A DNA stretch of 64,000 nt from Halothiobacillus sp. (GCA_016278265.1 JADQCE010000001.1:558001-622000); one strand, 5' to 3'. Shown: positions 1-8,548, numbered from the stretch's first letter. Notes: generated by a model from the letters alone, not told the origin. Translations and numbers: made by a program.

Positions 1-138
1 GATGGGGGTGATGAACTCAGCTCTGCGCCGCTTTTCGATGACTTTCTGGGTAGGCTGGCCCTGGTCATCCAGCTCCCAGTGGCGACCGGGGTACTTATAA
101 GGGGAGTTGAGTATGGGGCGCTCAAAGAATGGTTCCAT
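1..138 (-). CDS. Type III-like restriction endonuclease/helicase subunit, N-terminal fragment (runs off the window)
   Basis: An open frame on the minus strand starts with ATG at 138 and is still open at base 1, giving the first 46 residues. The opening MEPFFERPILNSPYKYPG and the later QPTQKVIEKRRRAEFITPI resemble, from memory, the start of the BPTD_3080-type restriction endonuclease family, large DEAD-box (Res-like) proteins of about 1000 residues. AAGG-rich sequence upstream of the ATG can serve as ribosome binding site. It lies downstream of the recombinase operon on the same strand and with hipBA and the type I system makes up a defence-type island. Only the N terminus is visible, so the catalytic motifs cannot be checked. 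Confidence 0.6.
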   Translation of the reverse strand, partial: MEPFFERPILNSPYKYPGRHWELDDQGQPTQKVIEKRRRAEFITPI

Positions 139-198
139 GTTCCTTGCCTTGCTTCTTGAACTGGTACGGACAACCTGCTTCCGGGAGGTGTGAGGGAC

Positions 199-222
199 CC
201 GCATCTTCTAGTCAGGATGCGG
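199..222. repeat. Inverted repeat between recombinase gene and restriction gene
   Basis: CCGCATC at 199-205 and GATGCGG at 216-222 form a 7-bp stem with a 10-base loop. There is no T-run, so it is not a clear intrinsic terminator. It lies in the 190-bp gap after the recombinase operon and could be a weak terminator or part of a recombination site. Confidence 0.35.
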
Positions 223-328
223 TGTCATGCCGCCGCGAAGAGGGTACCAGACGCAATTTTTTCATGTCGCTGAATGTGCAGAGAGTCCTGCCCCGGGTAG
301 AGACCAGGTCAAATCAAGCCCTAGGATG

Positions 329-2674
329 TCAATCTGGAACGCGGATTCGGTCAGTGCGCGGATGCCACGTGCTGGCTCGGTCAAGGGCATGGGAATGAAT
401 CGGCCCAATTGTGTGGGCGTACGTAAGAATTAGTGTTCGAACGTTTGCATGTCCAAGAAACTTGGCCAGAAACACGAGTATCTTTTCCCTGGTGTCTGAC
501 TTCTCCGGCGCATACACACGGAACATTCGGCGAAGCTCTTCATTGTTTCCCGGGTTAAGCAAAGGATGCCCGCCTTGGGCGAGCTGCGAGCCAAGTTCCG
601 GTTCGGTTAGTAGGTAGGCGCGAAGCAATAGCCAGGACGCTGCGCAGTGGCGAAGGCCGTGGTAATCGATGTCGGTTAGTAGTGCTCGCCGCATATACTG
701 CAGTGGCGGCTTAATCACCTCAGCCCAGGTGGGCCGTCGATTATCCACCAGTGGACCGAAAAGCGGAATCCGTTTGGCATCCCGTCGCGCTCGCATGGAA
801 ATCGCTTGCTGTTGCCGCTTTGCGACGTATCTTTGGAGCGCGACCCGTGAGTCGTCAGGGAGCAGTCGGTGTAGGGGCAGCGCTCGGCGTCCCGAAGGCG
901 TCTTGCTGTTAAGGATATTTCCCTTTAGCAGTCCGGTATCAGCCCCATCCTGAGAATTGAAAATCACGAAGTCTCCCAGCTGGAAGTTCAGGACCTCCGA
1001 TGCCCGGGTGCCGCCATAGAACCCCAGGATTAGCACGCACTTGTATTCCTCCCGCCTCTGATCGCTCAGGTTGGCGTCGCGCTCTATGTGATGGATCAGG
1101 TGATTGAACTGTTGTGGAGTGATAAGCGCTCGTCGCCCGGGGCGAGCGGCAATGCTGTCGTCTGAAGTCAAGTTAGGTAAGTCGTCCTGATTTAGTACTC
1201 CCACCTCACTAGAGAACCTCAAAAACTGCATCCAGCTGATCACGAAGTCGTGCTGTGTTTTGCTCGACCAGGAGGGCCGTGTCATCAGGTCGATAGTCAG
1301 CTCGTCGATGGTCTCTTCATCCCATGAGGCCATGTCGCGGCTTTCGATGTGATCAAACAGGGCATCGGGAAAGACTTGGCCCACGTATTTCCGCGCCGAG
1401 CTGATCTTGATCCCGTCGACGTGCAGCTTCCGATGAACCCAGTGAAGCGCCAGGTGCAGCACGCTACGCGTGGATGGCGCTTGGGAGTCTGCCTTGTCCA
1501 ACGCGTGATGCAGGATCTTGCCGATCGTCGCGGCTTTAGAACCCAGGAGTGTGCCGTTGCGGCCAGTACAGTTTTTCTCGACGAGCTGCGCCAGAAACTC
1601 CACAAGCGTGATCCGTGCGAATGCGGACCAGTCATCATCGCGTGAGTCCAGCGGCTCCGGGTTCGTATTGGACGGTGTGGTTACGTGATCAACTTGGTTT
1701 GGCGACAGGTAGAGTGGTGAATCGCACGGCGGGATTAGCAGATCAGGGGGAGTGCCCTGTGTCAGCTTGAACAACTCCAGTCCGAGCGGGCTTTTGGGTA
1801 AAGGGTAGGTGCGCAGGAGTTCGAGGATGAGAGGTGGAACACCGTAGCGTAGCGGAACGTAACGTCCGGCTTGCGACAAGAGGAACCATTTATCGGTCAA
1901 CTCGATCTTGTGTCGTTTCACCTCGTTCGAGTCGCTGAGCGCTTTCAGGTAACGACTCAATGAGCGTCGAACTGCCCGGTCCGGCTCGGCGGTGTCATCC
2001 AGTGTCTTGATAGCGTCCGAGAAGAGCAGCGTATTTTGCCCATGCTTTTTCATCCGCTTTCGCTGCTGGATTAGCAGGTCACGAAGCGGGCGCGGAGTAA
2101 TGAAGTCGTGGCAGTTGTCGTGATCGGCTGCCCCGTGGATTGGCGTTCGGATGCGGCCCTCAACGCCCGGGAGTTCGTCGACGTCACACACGCGCAGTCG
2201 CGAGAGGATGCCGCATGACACCTGGTCGCTGGCCCCACAACGCGTCACCAGCAACAGGGCCGCGATGAAAAGTCGCCCATCCGCCTCCTTGGTGATAGCT
2301 GGCCATTGCTGGCGGACGAGATGTTCCAACCGGTAAACCTGGTGGTTGAGTGCCGCGACCTCCGGCGTGGGCGGTATCGACAAGTCTCGCGGTGGTTTGA
2401 TCGCCGTTGGCGGTAGTTCACATTGCCAACCATTGTGCTGCAGCCGAGTGAGTAGTCGCTCCACCTGTCGTCGGCGAGTGGGGCGTTCAAGCTTGCGGTG
2501 GCTTTTGATGAGGGTGTCGTAATCCGCTTTGGTGAGACGCTTGCCCCGTTGTGCGATTTCCAAGACCCAGCCCAAGATTTCACGGTACTGCCTCCACAGC
2601 GCGTCGCCGATAGTCCGGGTGAAACCCAGATCAAGTAATTGCTGATCGAGCTGCCTTTCCTGTTCAGATGACAT
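329..2674 (-). CDS. Large tyrosine recombinase/integrase (third gene of recombinase operon)
   Basis: A 781-residue protein with a C-terminal phage-integrase-type catalytic domain. The visible catalytic set is Arg about 557 (GGTRASEV), His672-x-x-Arg675 (YHGLRH), His742 (LGHA) and the nucleophile Tyr752 (LTYAHT). The gap between HxxR and LGH is about 67 residues instead of the usual twenty or so, so there is an insertion inside the catalytic domain. The start MSSEQER at 2674 is chosen because it overlaps the end of the upstream recombinase gene by 11 bp, which fits translational coupling; a longer frame begins at 2782 but would run far into that gene. It is about twice the length of ordinary phage integrases. 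It probably acts with the two upstream products in moving the island; the site is not known. Confidence 0.85.
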   Translation of the reverse strand: MSSEQERQLDQQLLDLGFTRTIGDALWRQYREILGWVLEIAQRGKRLTKADYDTLIKSHRKLERPTRRRQVERLLTRLQHNGWQCELPPTAIKPPRDLSIPPTPEVAALNHQVYRLEHLVRQQWPAITKEADGRLFIAALLLVTRCGASDQVSCGILSRLRVCDVDELPGVEGRIRTPIHGAADHDNCHDFITPRPLRDLLIQQRKRMKKHGQNTLLFSDAIKTLDDTAEPDRAVRRSLSRYLKALSDSNEVKRHKIELTDKWFLLSQAGRYVPLRYGVPPLILELLRTYPLPKSPLGLELFKLTQGTPPDLLIPPCDSPLYLSPNQVDHVTTPSNTNPEPLDSRDDDWSAFARITLVEFLAQLVEKNCTGRNGTLLGSKAATIGKILHHALDKADSQAPSTRSVLHLALHWVHRKLHVDGIKISSARKYVGQVFPDALFDHIESRDMASWDEETIDELTIDLMTRPSWSSKTQHDFVISWMQFLRFSSEVGVLNQDDLPNLTSDDSIAARPGRRALITPQQFNHLIHHIERDANLSDQRREEYKCVLILGFYGGTRASEVLNFQLGDFVIFNSQDGADTGLLKGNILNSKTPSGRRALPLHRLLPDDSRVALQRYVAKRQQQAISMRARRDAKRIPLFGPLVDNRRPTWAEVIKPPLQYMRRALLTDIDYHGLRHCAASWLLLRAYLLTEPELGSQLAQGGHPLLNPGNNEELRRMFRVYAPEKSDTREKILVFLAKFLGHANVRTLILTYAHTIGPIHSHALDRASTWHPRTDRIRVPD

Positions 2675-4946
2675 AGCGCCCCCGCAGGTCAAGCAACCCG
2701 AAACCGGTGCGGTCCAAAAATTGATGGATCGCCTCGATGGTCGTCGGTGTGAATAGCTGATTAGCCATCGACGACGTGCCATGCCGATGCCAACCGCCGC
2801 CCGCGTGGCCTAGGAGCGCATTCAGTTCACTTGCGGGTACCTGTTCACGGAGTTCGGTTGCGAAGGTGTGCCGGGTGGCTCGGCGGTCCCAGCCGAATTG
2901 ATGGGCGATCGGCATAAAGTCGGTTTGCCGCACCCGCCGAGCCACTGTCTGCCTGGGTCTACGTTCAAAGAGCAATGGCAGCGCACTGGTCTCAGGTTCT
3001 CGGTCGCGGACCGGTAGCAGCCGACGATTCAGTGCCAGCCGAATCTCATCGTTGAGCTTTCGGTGTATTTCCAACTGCTGCCTGACGATGGGCAGGGCAG
3101 GGACGACACGCCGCTCGACGAAATCCACCGAATCCTTGTCAGCGACATACCAAAGCTCCGCCCCATACGGGCTAACCACAGTACGATCGGCGACGGGACG
3201 GATGCCGGTTCCCAGAAGCAGGCCCAGATAGGTGTGAAGTGCCGATAGGTTTTGGATCCGGATCAGCGTATCGAGATGTACGCCGGTTACCCCTTGTTCG
3301 AACTCGGTACGCTCGCACGCTTCAGCGGCTAACTTTGCGAGGTGGCCGAACACCTCGGGTATTGTCTCGACCGCCACTGCCTTGATGGACCCCATTGCTC
3401 CGACGTCGCCGAATCGCGGTGTTTCAGCGGCTACGGGAAAGGGAGCCTTTCGCTCTCGGGAGACTTGTTGGGCGCCCAAATTCGCAATTCTTCTTGTCAC
3501 TTTGGAGAACAGCGACTGGATTTCGGGGCGCTCGATTACCCGGTACGCTGCGGGACCCCGGTAGGAGTGACCATACGCGCCCGTCAGGGTCAGCCCGGCG
3601 GTCGTGTCCACGGCGAGCCCAAGGATCATTGCCTCGGCTGCCGCGCGGATACGTTGGCAGGTTACGGTGAGTCCTCCGGCGGTCTTGTGATTGCGGCGCA
3701 AAATGCCATTGATGTGGCTTTCCATTTCGTTGAACGGGGATTCCGGGTCCAGTTGGCGAAGTTTGATCGCCCTGGGCTGAAGGACTGCGATGATCGGAGC
3801 GGGTAACGCAAGGCGCACTACACGGTTGCTTGCTTCGTCCGGACCACTCGGGCCGTCCAGGAGCCGGTATTCCAAGACGCCGCGGGCGATGTCAATTTGC
3901 CCCGTTTCGTCACTCGCCAGCGTGGCGGCGGGGCCGGCGTCCACTTTTGTTTCACGCAACCGCGATGGAGATAGTCCAGTGGTCGCAATGAGCCACAGGT
4001 AGGCCCACGCAACCATCTCGTTTCGCCCGTACACCGTTGCCAACGCAGAAACGACGTGAGGGGCAGGGGTGCGATGGATGTCGAATTCCGTCGGGTTGAT
4101 GGACAACCCCTCGAGCCATGCCCTCATTGCGAGAGCGCGCTTGTCGTCGCGAGGGGTCCGAAGGTCGGAGTGGCGTCGTTGGTAAGTGACCGGGGCGTCA
4201 GGGTCAGCAGCCTCCTCGTGATCAGAGTGTTGCATGTCGTTACCCTGAACCTCGCTAAGGCGGTAGCTCGAGTAAGCCGAATCGACCAGGTTCTGTGATC
4301 GATCCAGCTTCCTTATGGTCGGAGTGGGTCTGTAAAAAGTTTCGTGAGCCTCGTCTTTTTTCGGAGCCACCGTGATCCGAGATAGGTGCTCCGCGGAATA
4401 GTTGGGCGCATTTCGAGAGCTCCTTTTGACCCCGGCGAGACGTTCCCCCTGAATCAGCCTCAGCGTTTTTGTCGCATTCGAGTTTCTGGTTTCCTGTTCG
4501 CTGCTCGACTTTTTCTCAAGCCAGCGCTGGAAGCTGGCCTTGTGCTGGTCCTCCCGCGAGCTTTCTGAAAACCACTCGAGCAGCATCCGCCTCACCGCGA
4601 TGCAGTCTCGATAATATGTTTCGCCATCAGCCTCTTCGGACGAAGTGCCACTTAGCAATTCGGTAGTGAGAGCTCGAGCCTGCTCTGAGTGTGGGATCTC
4701 CTCCAGTTTTTCGATTGTCGAAAATAGGGCATACCGCATTTTGGAGATGCGATTTTGGTACGCCGGGTGGTGTGGTTGCCAACGGAGCCACTGCTCGTCG
4801 CCGGTCCAGTCGGTCAAGCGCCGCAAGGCAGACGGTGTGACCGGTGGGGCATAGGTGAGGATCGTGTTTCGGGTGGATTCGCTGAGCGGACCAAACGCTT
4901 CCTCCCAATGAGTCAAAACCTCGGTGGGGAGCCATGCCTCTTTCAT
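2664..4946 (-). CDS. Large tyrosine recombinase-like protein with a doubtful nucleophile (second gene of recombinase operon)
   Basis: A 760-residue protein. The C-terminal part has a tyrosine-recombinase layout: Arg about 583 in GTGIRPVADR, RATRHTFATEL with Arg692-His693, and LGHA with His714. At the place where the tyrosine is expected the sequence reads NQLFTP, with Phe about 732; the only later Tyr is in the last four residues. The first residue of box II is also Arg rather than His. It may therefore be a structural partner rather than an active strand-cutter, which is inference. The start at 4946 gives a 4-bp ATGA overlap with the upstream gene and the stop overlaps the next gene by 11 bp, so all three are one translation-coupled operon. 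The first 350 residues have no recognisable domain. Confidence 0.75.
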   Translation of the reverse strand: MKEAWLPTEVLTHWEEAFGPLSESTRNTILTYAPPVTPSALRRLTDWTGDEQWLRWQPHHPAYQNRISKMRYALFSTIEKLEEIPHSEQARALTTELLSGTSSEEADGETYYRDCIAVRRMLLEWFSESSREDQHKASFQRWLEKKSSSEQETRNSNATKTLRLIQGERLAGVKRSSRNAPNYSAEHLSRITVAPKKDEAHETFYRPTPTIRKLDRSQNLVDSAYSSYRLSEVQGNDMQHSDHEEAADPDAPVTYQRRHSDLRTPRDDKRALAMRAWLEGLSINPTEFDIHRTPAPHVVSALATVYGRNEMVAWAYLWLIATTGLSPSRLRETKVDAGPAATLASDETGQIDIARGVLEYRLLDGPSGPDEASNRVVRLALPAPIIAVLQPRAIKLRQLDPESPFNEMESHINGILRRNHKTAGGLTVTCQRIRAAAEAMILGLAVDTTAGLTLTGAYGHSYRGPAAYRVIERPEIQSLFSKVTRRIANLGAQQVSRERKAPFPVAAETPRFGDVGAMGSIKAVAVETIPEVFGHLAKLAAEACERTEFEQGVTGVHLDTLIRIQNLSALHTYLGLLLGTGIRPVADRTVVSPYGAELWYVADKDSVDFVERRVVPALPIVRQQLEIHRKLNDEIRLALNRRLLPVRDREPETSALPLLFERRPRQTVARRVRQTDFMPIAHQFGWDRRATRHTFATELREQVPASELNALLGHAGGGWHRHGTSSMANQLFTPTTIEAIHQFLDRTGFGLLDLRGRYVI

Positions 4947-6427
4947 TTCGAAGCCCCCTCGGCAGATGACTCTGTCTCCTGGGACAGTTCCTTTAATCGA
5001 GTCACGAGCTGCTTGCCAACGTTGCGGCATCGGGAGGGGTCTTGGATCGAGTCCCGTTTTTCGTCCAAGCCCTGGACGAGGGCCTTCACTTTCTCCTCGC
5101 CATCCTCGTGCTGACGCACGAGGGCAAATAGCTCGTCTGCCGGCGGAAGCTCGGGGACTGCCTGCCTAATCTTGTCGAGTACCGGAGCAACGGACACCTC
5201 AGTGGGCTGTTCAGGGCCCACTGTCTTTTCCTCGCGTGGCTGACCCGGTGTCTCGCTTGATAACGCTTCCTGTCGAGGGGGAGGTGGGAGCGTGTTGCTA
5301 TCCAATTCTGATGAGGGCGCCGAAGGTTCGTGCTTTGAGGTGAGGGTCTGAGCTTGCGTATCGATCTCTGATTGTTCAGCGGTTCCGGCTTTAGATTCGG
5401 GATGGGACTCCGCTTGAGATAAGGCGCCGTCCGCCGGCGGAGCGCTGTCGGAAACTGCGAATTCTTGCGAGTGCTCTCGCAGGCCGGTAGGCGTGCCTAC
5501 CGCTTCTTGTTGGGTTGATGCCGCATGGTTTGGTGTTGCGTCGCTAGAGGCGTCTGCTTGAGTGGGCGCGCTCGTTGCGTCTTTGGACGTTCTCGCAACG
5601 TCCATGCCTGACTCGCTGAGTACGTGGGTTTCCGTATCGGCGTTGCCAGTGTCGTGAAGACTATTGTCCTCTGGTGCGCCTGCGCGCTTGATGTTTGGGT
5701 CTTCGAGTTCTGGCGGGGCTGGCCTCCCGGGATGTGTCGATTTGGTGTCGCTTGAATGCGGTGTATCTGTGATGTTCTCGGACTCCACGCCCGCTTCATC
5801 AGTGGCTTGTGCCAACGCCGGCTTATGCAATGCGGTATTCGCTACCCGCGCATTCTGATCGACAGTCGTTTCATCTCTGGTTCTGGCTGAAGCATGTTCT
5901 CGAACATGGGCGACGTCGCGCTCCAAGGTGCGATCTCCGACGCCGTGAGCGAAAAGTCGGCCCAACTGTTTTGGCTCCAGTAATGCGCTGACTGGAACGC
6001 CTCCAAGAACCTTCTGCGCAACGAGAATGGCAAGCCGTGTATCGTCGTGCAGCCGCTCGATTGCCCGCTGTCTGAGTTTCACATTGGTAGGACGATGTCG
6101 TACGCAGATGATATGGAAAAGGCAGAACTGAAGAAGATCGACCTCTCCCGGGGCAAGGTCTTGCACCTCGATTTCATAGACCACGAGAGTGTCCGAGGGC
6201 GCTAGTACGGGGCCTTCTGGATACCGTGGTAACCATCGCTGCTGACTCGGCTCCTCCTTGGGGCGGCGGAGAAAAATCAGGCGTGGGTCTCTCGTTAAGG
6301 CGCCGGGGGTGGGTTGTCGAGAGCTGTCGTACCAGCTTTCTGGGATGCCGTGGTGATTTGCCTGGCAGGTGCGCTCGCGCGCTGGCAACTCCCATTCGCA
6401 AAGAATGGGGATCATCATCTTCTTCAT
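4943..6427 (-). CDS. Unknown protein with long disordered middle (first gene of recombinase operon)
   Basis: A 494-residue protein not recognised as any family. Residues about 1-190 look folded (start MKKMMIPILCEWELPAR). Residues about 190-400 are a low-complexity stretch rich in Ser, Thr, Ala, Glu, Asp and Pro. The last 80 residues are charged and probably helical. No recombinase R-H-R-Y set is visible. It is transcribed first and overlaps the second gene by 4 bp. Position suggests an accessory factor for the two recombinases, as in multi-gene recombinase modules such as Tn554 tnpABC or GInt ginABCD, but no homology is claimed. The ATG at 6427 is the first of a run of possible starts. Confidence 0.7.
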   Translation of the reverse strand: MKKMMIPILCEWELPARERTCQANHHGIPESWYDSSRQPTPGALTRDPRLIFLRRPKEEPSQQRWLPRYPEGPVLAPSDTLVVYEIEVQDLAPGEVDLLQFCLFHIICVRHRPTNVKLRQRAIERLHDDTRLAILVAQKVLGGVPVSALLEPKQLGRLFAHGVGDRTLERDVAHVREHASARTRDETTVDQNARVANTALHKPALAQATDEAGVESENITDTPHSSDTKSTHPGRPAPPELEDPNIKRAGAPEDNSLHDTGNADTETHVLSESGMDVARTSKDATSAPTQADASSDATPNHAASTQQEAVGTPTGLREHSQEFAVSDSAPPADGALSQAESHPESKAGTAEQSEIDTQAQTLTSKHEPSAPSSELDSNTLPPPPRQEALSSETPGQPREEKTVGPEQPTEVSVAPVLDKIRQAVPELPPADELFALVRQHEDGEEKVKALVQGLDEKRDSIQDPSRCRNVGKQLVTRLKELSQETESSAEGASK

Positions 6428-6555
6428 CGCCTGGACTCCTTGTCTGGCTACTGGTTTATAGCGCCCGCTTCCTGCAGACGCTGCACTAAGCGAGGTGGTA
6501 CTCGTTAGGTGGCTATAATTCTCCGGCGCTGACTAAATGAGTCAATGGGGTAAGA

Positions 6556-6603
6556 GGGTAATGTGTTGCCCTTTTTTGGGCTTACGAGGCTAATGTGTTA
6601 GCC
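6556..6603. repeat. Two related hairpin repeats upstream of the recombinase operon
   Basis: GGGTAATGTGTTGCCC at 6556-6571 and GGCTAATGTGTTAGCC at 6588-6603 are near-identical 16-mers 32 bp apart. Each is a 6-bp inverted repeat around TGTG, the second perfect and the first with one G-T pair. They share the core TAATGTGTT and are followed by CCAATTGG. They lie about 130 bp before the first gene of the recombinase operon, where a regulator or recombinase could bind. Confidence 0.5.
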
Positions 6604-6913
6604 AATTGGCCAAAATTTGACCAATTCCGCAGTGAGTTCGAGTACAAGACCCGGTTCTAACGGAGTATCACCTCGCCGCTCTTGTGAGATGGGTATCGCC
6701 CAGCGCAAAGGAGTATCTGAGGCCGGGAGAATCATCGTGGTTGCGGGGGTGGAATGCGGGGAGGGGTGAGTGGCCAAACGAGAAGAGATCACTCGTCGGC
6801 TGGTTGGTAAACCTGCTATGTCGCCTTCGGCTGCAGCTGGTCGGCGGCGCAAATCTTCAAAGTATGGGTTCCTTCCGTCCCTACGCTGAATCCCACGCCG
6901 GGGAATCAGTTCC
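6604..6913. other. Gap of about 300 bp without a supported gene
   Basis: No convincing gene. A short plus-strand frame with GTG start at 6769, preceded by a GGGGAGGGG tract, would encode 39 residues; it overlaps nothing but has no recognised homologue. A 26-codon frame ends directly before it. They are noted only as weak candidates. Confidence 0.3.
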
Positions 6914-8203
6914 TCACAAACAGCGAGCCTGTCGTTTCAGCCCATCGATGATGGGATCGACGATGTGAGGTGGGAAACCAGAGGGTAGTATTTTGTCGAC
7001 GTGATCAATCACGGCCGGAACACGTTCTCGAATGTCCTCCATCATGGAGGTCGCGTGCTTGTGGGATAGGCCTGCACGAGAAGCGGTGTTCAGGATGTGG
7101 CGCTGCTGAATCTTCTCCCAGCGGTAGTGTCGGTTTTTTCCTTCCCAGGCCATTGCCATGGAAGCTTTCTGCTTTGCCATCGTTCCGTTCGCCATCAATG
7201 GGTGCACGGACAGCACGTCGTACAGTGGTGTCATGCGGTACGCGCCAGCAGGCTCAAGGAACAGGCTGAAGTTTTTTGCGTGACCGTCGATCGCCGCTAG
7301 CAGCCAGAAGATGATTTGGCTTCGGAAGAATGTCTCCCTGTCTTCAATTGGCTGCTGTGATCCAAGCAGCAACTCCATTCCATCGCGGATGCCAGGCCCG
7401 CCGTCCGACTCGTACTTTCGTGCTGGCGCAACGCCGAGGGCCTGGCAAAAGTCTTCCTGTGGAAGTCGCATCAGCCAGCTTCCGTCACTCGACCATCGGC
7501 GATCGAAGCGCTCGACCACCAAGACCTTTCGACCTTCGAAGTTCGCAATCTGCGAATTGGCGATCGGGAGGCCAAAGGCGCGAAGGATCTGGGAACAGAG
7601 CCACTCGTTCTCGATACTGTCGGTCAGATCGATGCCGCTGTGCTCTATCCGACCGATGGGTAACTTCAAGATATGACTTGTCGGTGTGCTGCCTAGGGGG
7701 CGATGCCACCGGCCTTGGTAGAACAGAAGGGCGGTTTTTTCCTGGGCGCCGGCGAGAGAAATCCGGAACTCGGCTTGTTCCTGTCCCACGGGCGAGGCCT
7801 GGGTATACCCATCGAGTAGCCTGGCCACGTCGTCATCGTCGAGCGGCTCCGCGGTAATCTCGCGTACCGACCCCACCCTCGCTCCTTCCGGATAAAGCTG
7901 GATCGCCCCGATGCAGTCTCGACCGATCTCCGTGAGAAGATCGAAGGGCTGCCGAGTCGGCGTGCGATAACGCGCCTGTATGCGAGCTCGGATCACATCG
8001 CTATCCGGCAACAGGTTGTCGAAAAAGTTGTAGACCCGCTCGCCAAGAAAGGGGCGGTTGCTCAACGGCAACGAAAGAGAGATCGGGCGGGCCCCAGGAC
8101 GGCGTAGCCATTGGTCTGAGTAAGCAAAGCGCATCGCGCCGGAACCCCCACGTTCCAGCACACCTATCTCCAGGCCGTTCATGGCGAGTATCAAACGGTC
8201 CAT
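6914..8203 (-). CDS. hipA: HipA serine/threonine kinase toxin
   Basis: A 429-residue HipA-family kinase, close to the length of E. coli HipA, which phosphorylates glutamyl-tRNA synthetase. The key parts are present: the glycine-poor ATP loop with SLAGAQEKTALL (Ser149 corresponds to the autophosphorylated serine), the catalytic DGHAKNFS at 306-313 and the metal-binding YDV at 328-330. It therefore looks catalytically intact. The start at 8203 lies 2 bp after the hipB stop and has GGAG 8-9 bp upstream; an upstream in-frame ATG at 8224 would overlap hipB by 19 bp. It is co-transcribed with hipB and probably repressed by HipB-HipA at the operators at 8476-8548. Confidence 0.93.
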   Translation of the reverse strand: MDRLILAMNGLEIGVLERGGSGAMRFAYSDQWLRRPGARPISLSLPLSNRPFLGERVYNFFDNLLPDSDVIRARIQARYRTPTRQPFDLLTEIGRDCIGAIQLYPEGARVGSVREITAEPLDDDDVARLLDGYTQASPVGQEQAEFRISLAGAQEKTALLFYQGRWHRPLGSTPTSHILKLPIGRIEHSGIDLTDSIENEWLCSQILRAFGLPIANSQIANFEGRKVLVVERFDRRWSSDGSWLMRLPQEDFCQALGVAPARKYESDGGPGIRDGMELLLGSQQPIEDRETFFRSQIIFWLLAAIDGHAKNFSLFLEPAGAYRMTPLYDVLSVHPLMANGTMAKQKASMAMAWEGKNRHYRWEKIQQRHILNTASRAGLSHKHATSMMEDIRERVPAVIDHVDKILPSGFPPHIVDPIIDGLKRQARCL

Positions 8204-8205
8204 GT

Positions 8206-8457
8206 TCACCACTCCTCGGTCCATTTCGCGGAGTCACGAGGAGCGTCGCTCCTCTCGTTCAAATCCAGCTCCAGCTCGAGCGCCGAAAGAATCCGGAACA
8301 GAGTCTTTAGACGAGCTTGATCGGGATGATTCTCGATAGCCGAAACCGTCGACTGTTTCATCCCGACCAGTTGAGCAACCTCGGTCTGGGTCAGGCCGCG
8401 GTCGAGGCGAGCCTGACGGAGTGCTTGCGAAAGCAGATTTGTGGAAGTGATGCGCAT
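8206..8457 (-). CDS. hipB: HipB antitoxin, XRE-family repressor
   Basis: An 83-residue protein with a helix-turn-helix of the XRE/Cro type (residues about 12-65, GLTQTEVAQLVGMKQSTVSAIEN). It neutralises HipA and represses its own operon. The start MRITSTN at 8457 is chosen because it gives the standard HipB length and has GAGG upstream; the open frame continues to 8607 but that stretch contains the promoter and operators. Its stop is 2 bp before hipA. Confidence 0.93.
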   Translation of the reverse strand: MRITSTNLLSQALRQARLDRGLTQTEVAQLVGMKQSTVSAIENHPDQARLKTLFRILSALELELDLNERSDAPRDSAKWTEEW

Positions 8458-8475
8458 GACAGTAGTTCGCCTCTG

Positions 8476-8493
8476 GATCCCTTTGTGAGGATA
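8476..8493. promoter_or_regulatory. HipB operator 1 (GATCC-N8-GGATA)
   Basis: One mismatch to the E. coli HipB operator TATCC-N8-GGATA. It lies just downstream of the -10 element, at the likely transcript start. Confidence 0.65.
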
Positions 8494-8498
8494 ATTAG

Positions 8499-8527
8499 AC
8501 AATATCCCCAAAAGAGGATAATGGCAA
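8499..8527 (-). promoter_or_regulatory. hipBA promoter
   Basis: On the minus strand, TTGCCA (8527-8522) and TATTGT (8504-8499) are separated by exactly 17 bp, a good sigma-70 arrangement. The expected transcript start is near 8492, about 35 bases before hipB. Operator 2 fills the spacer. Confidence 0.7.
8503..8520. promoter_or_regulatory. HipB operator 2 (TATCC-N8-GGATA)
   Basis: A perfect match to the known E. coli HipB operator. It sits in the spacer of the hipBA promoter and touches the -10 element, so binding would block RNA polymerase. Confidence 0.8.
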
Positions 8528-8530
8528 GGA

Positions 8531-8548
8531 TATCCCCAGTCAGGGATG
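8531..8548. promoter_or_regulatory. HipB operator 3 (TATCC-N8-GGATG)
   Basis: One mismatch to the E. coli consensus, upstream of the -35 element. Centre-to-centre distances between the three sites are 27 and 28 bp. Confidence 0.65.

Noticed and set aside
6769-6888. Small 39-codon gene with GTG start
   Set aside because: It has a good purine-rich tract before the start but no recognised homologue and lies in a gap with several random short frames.
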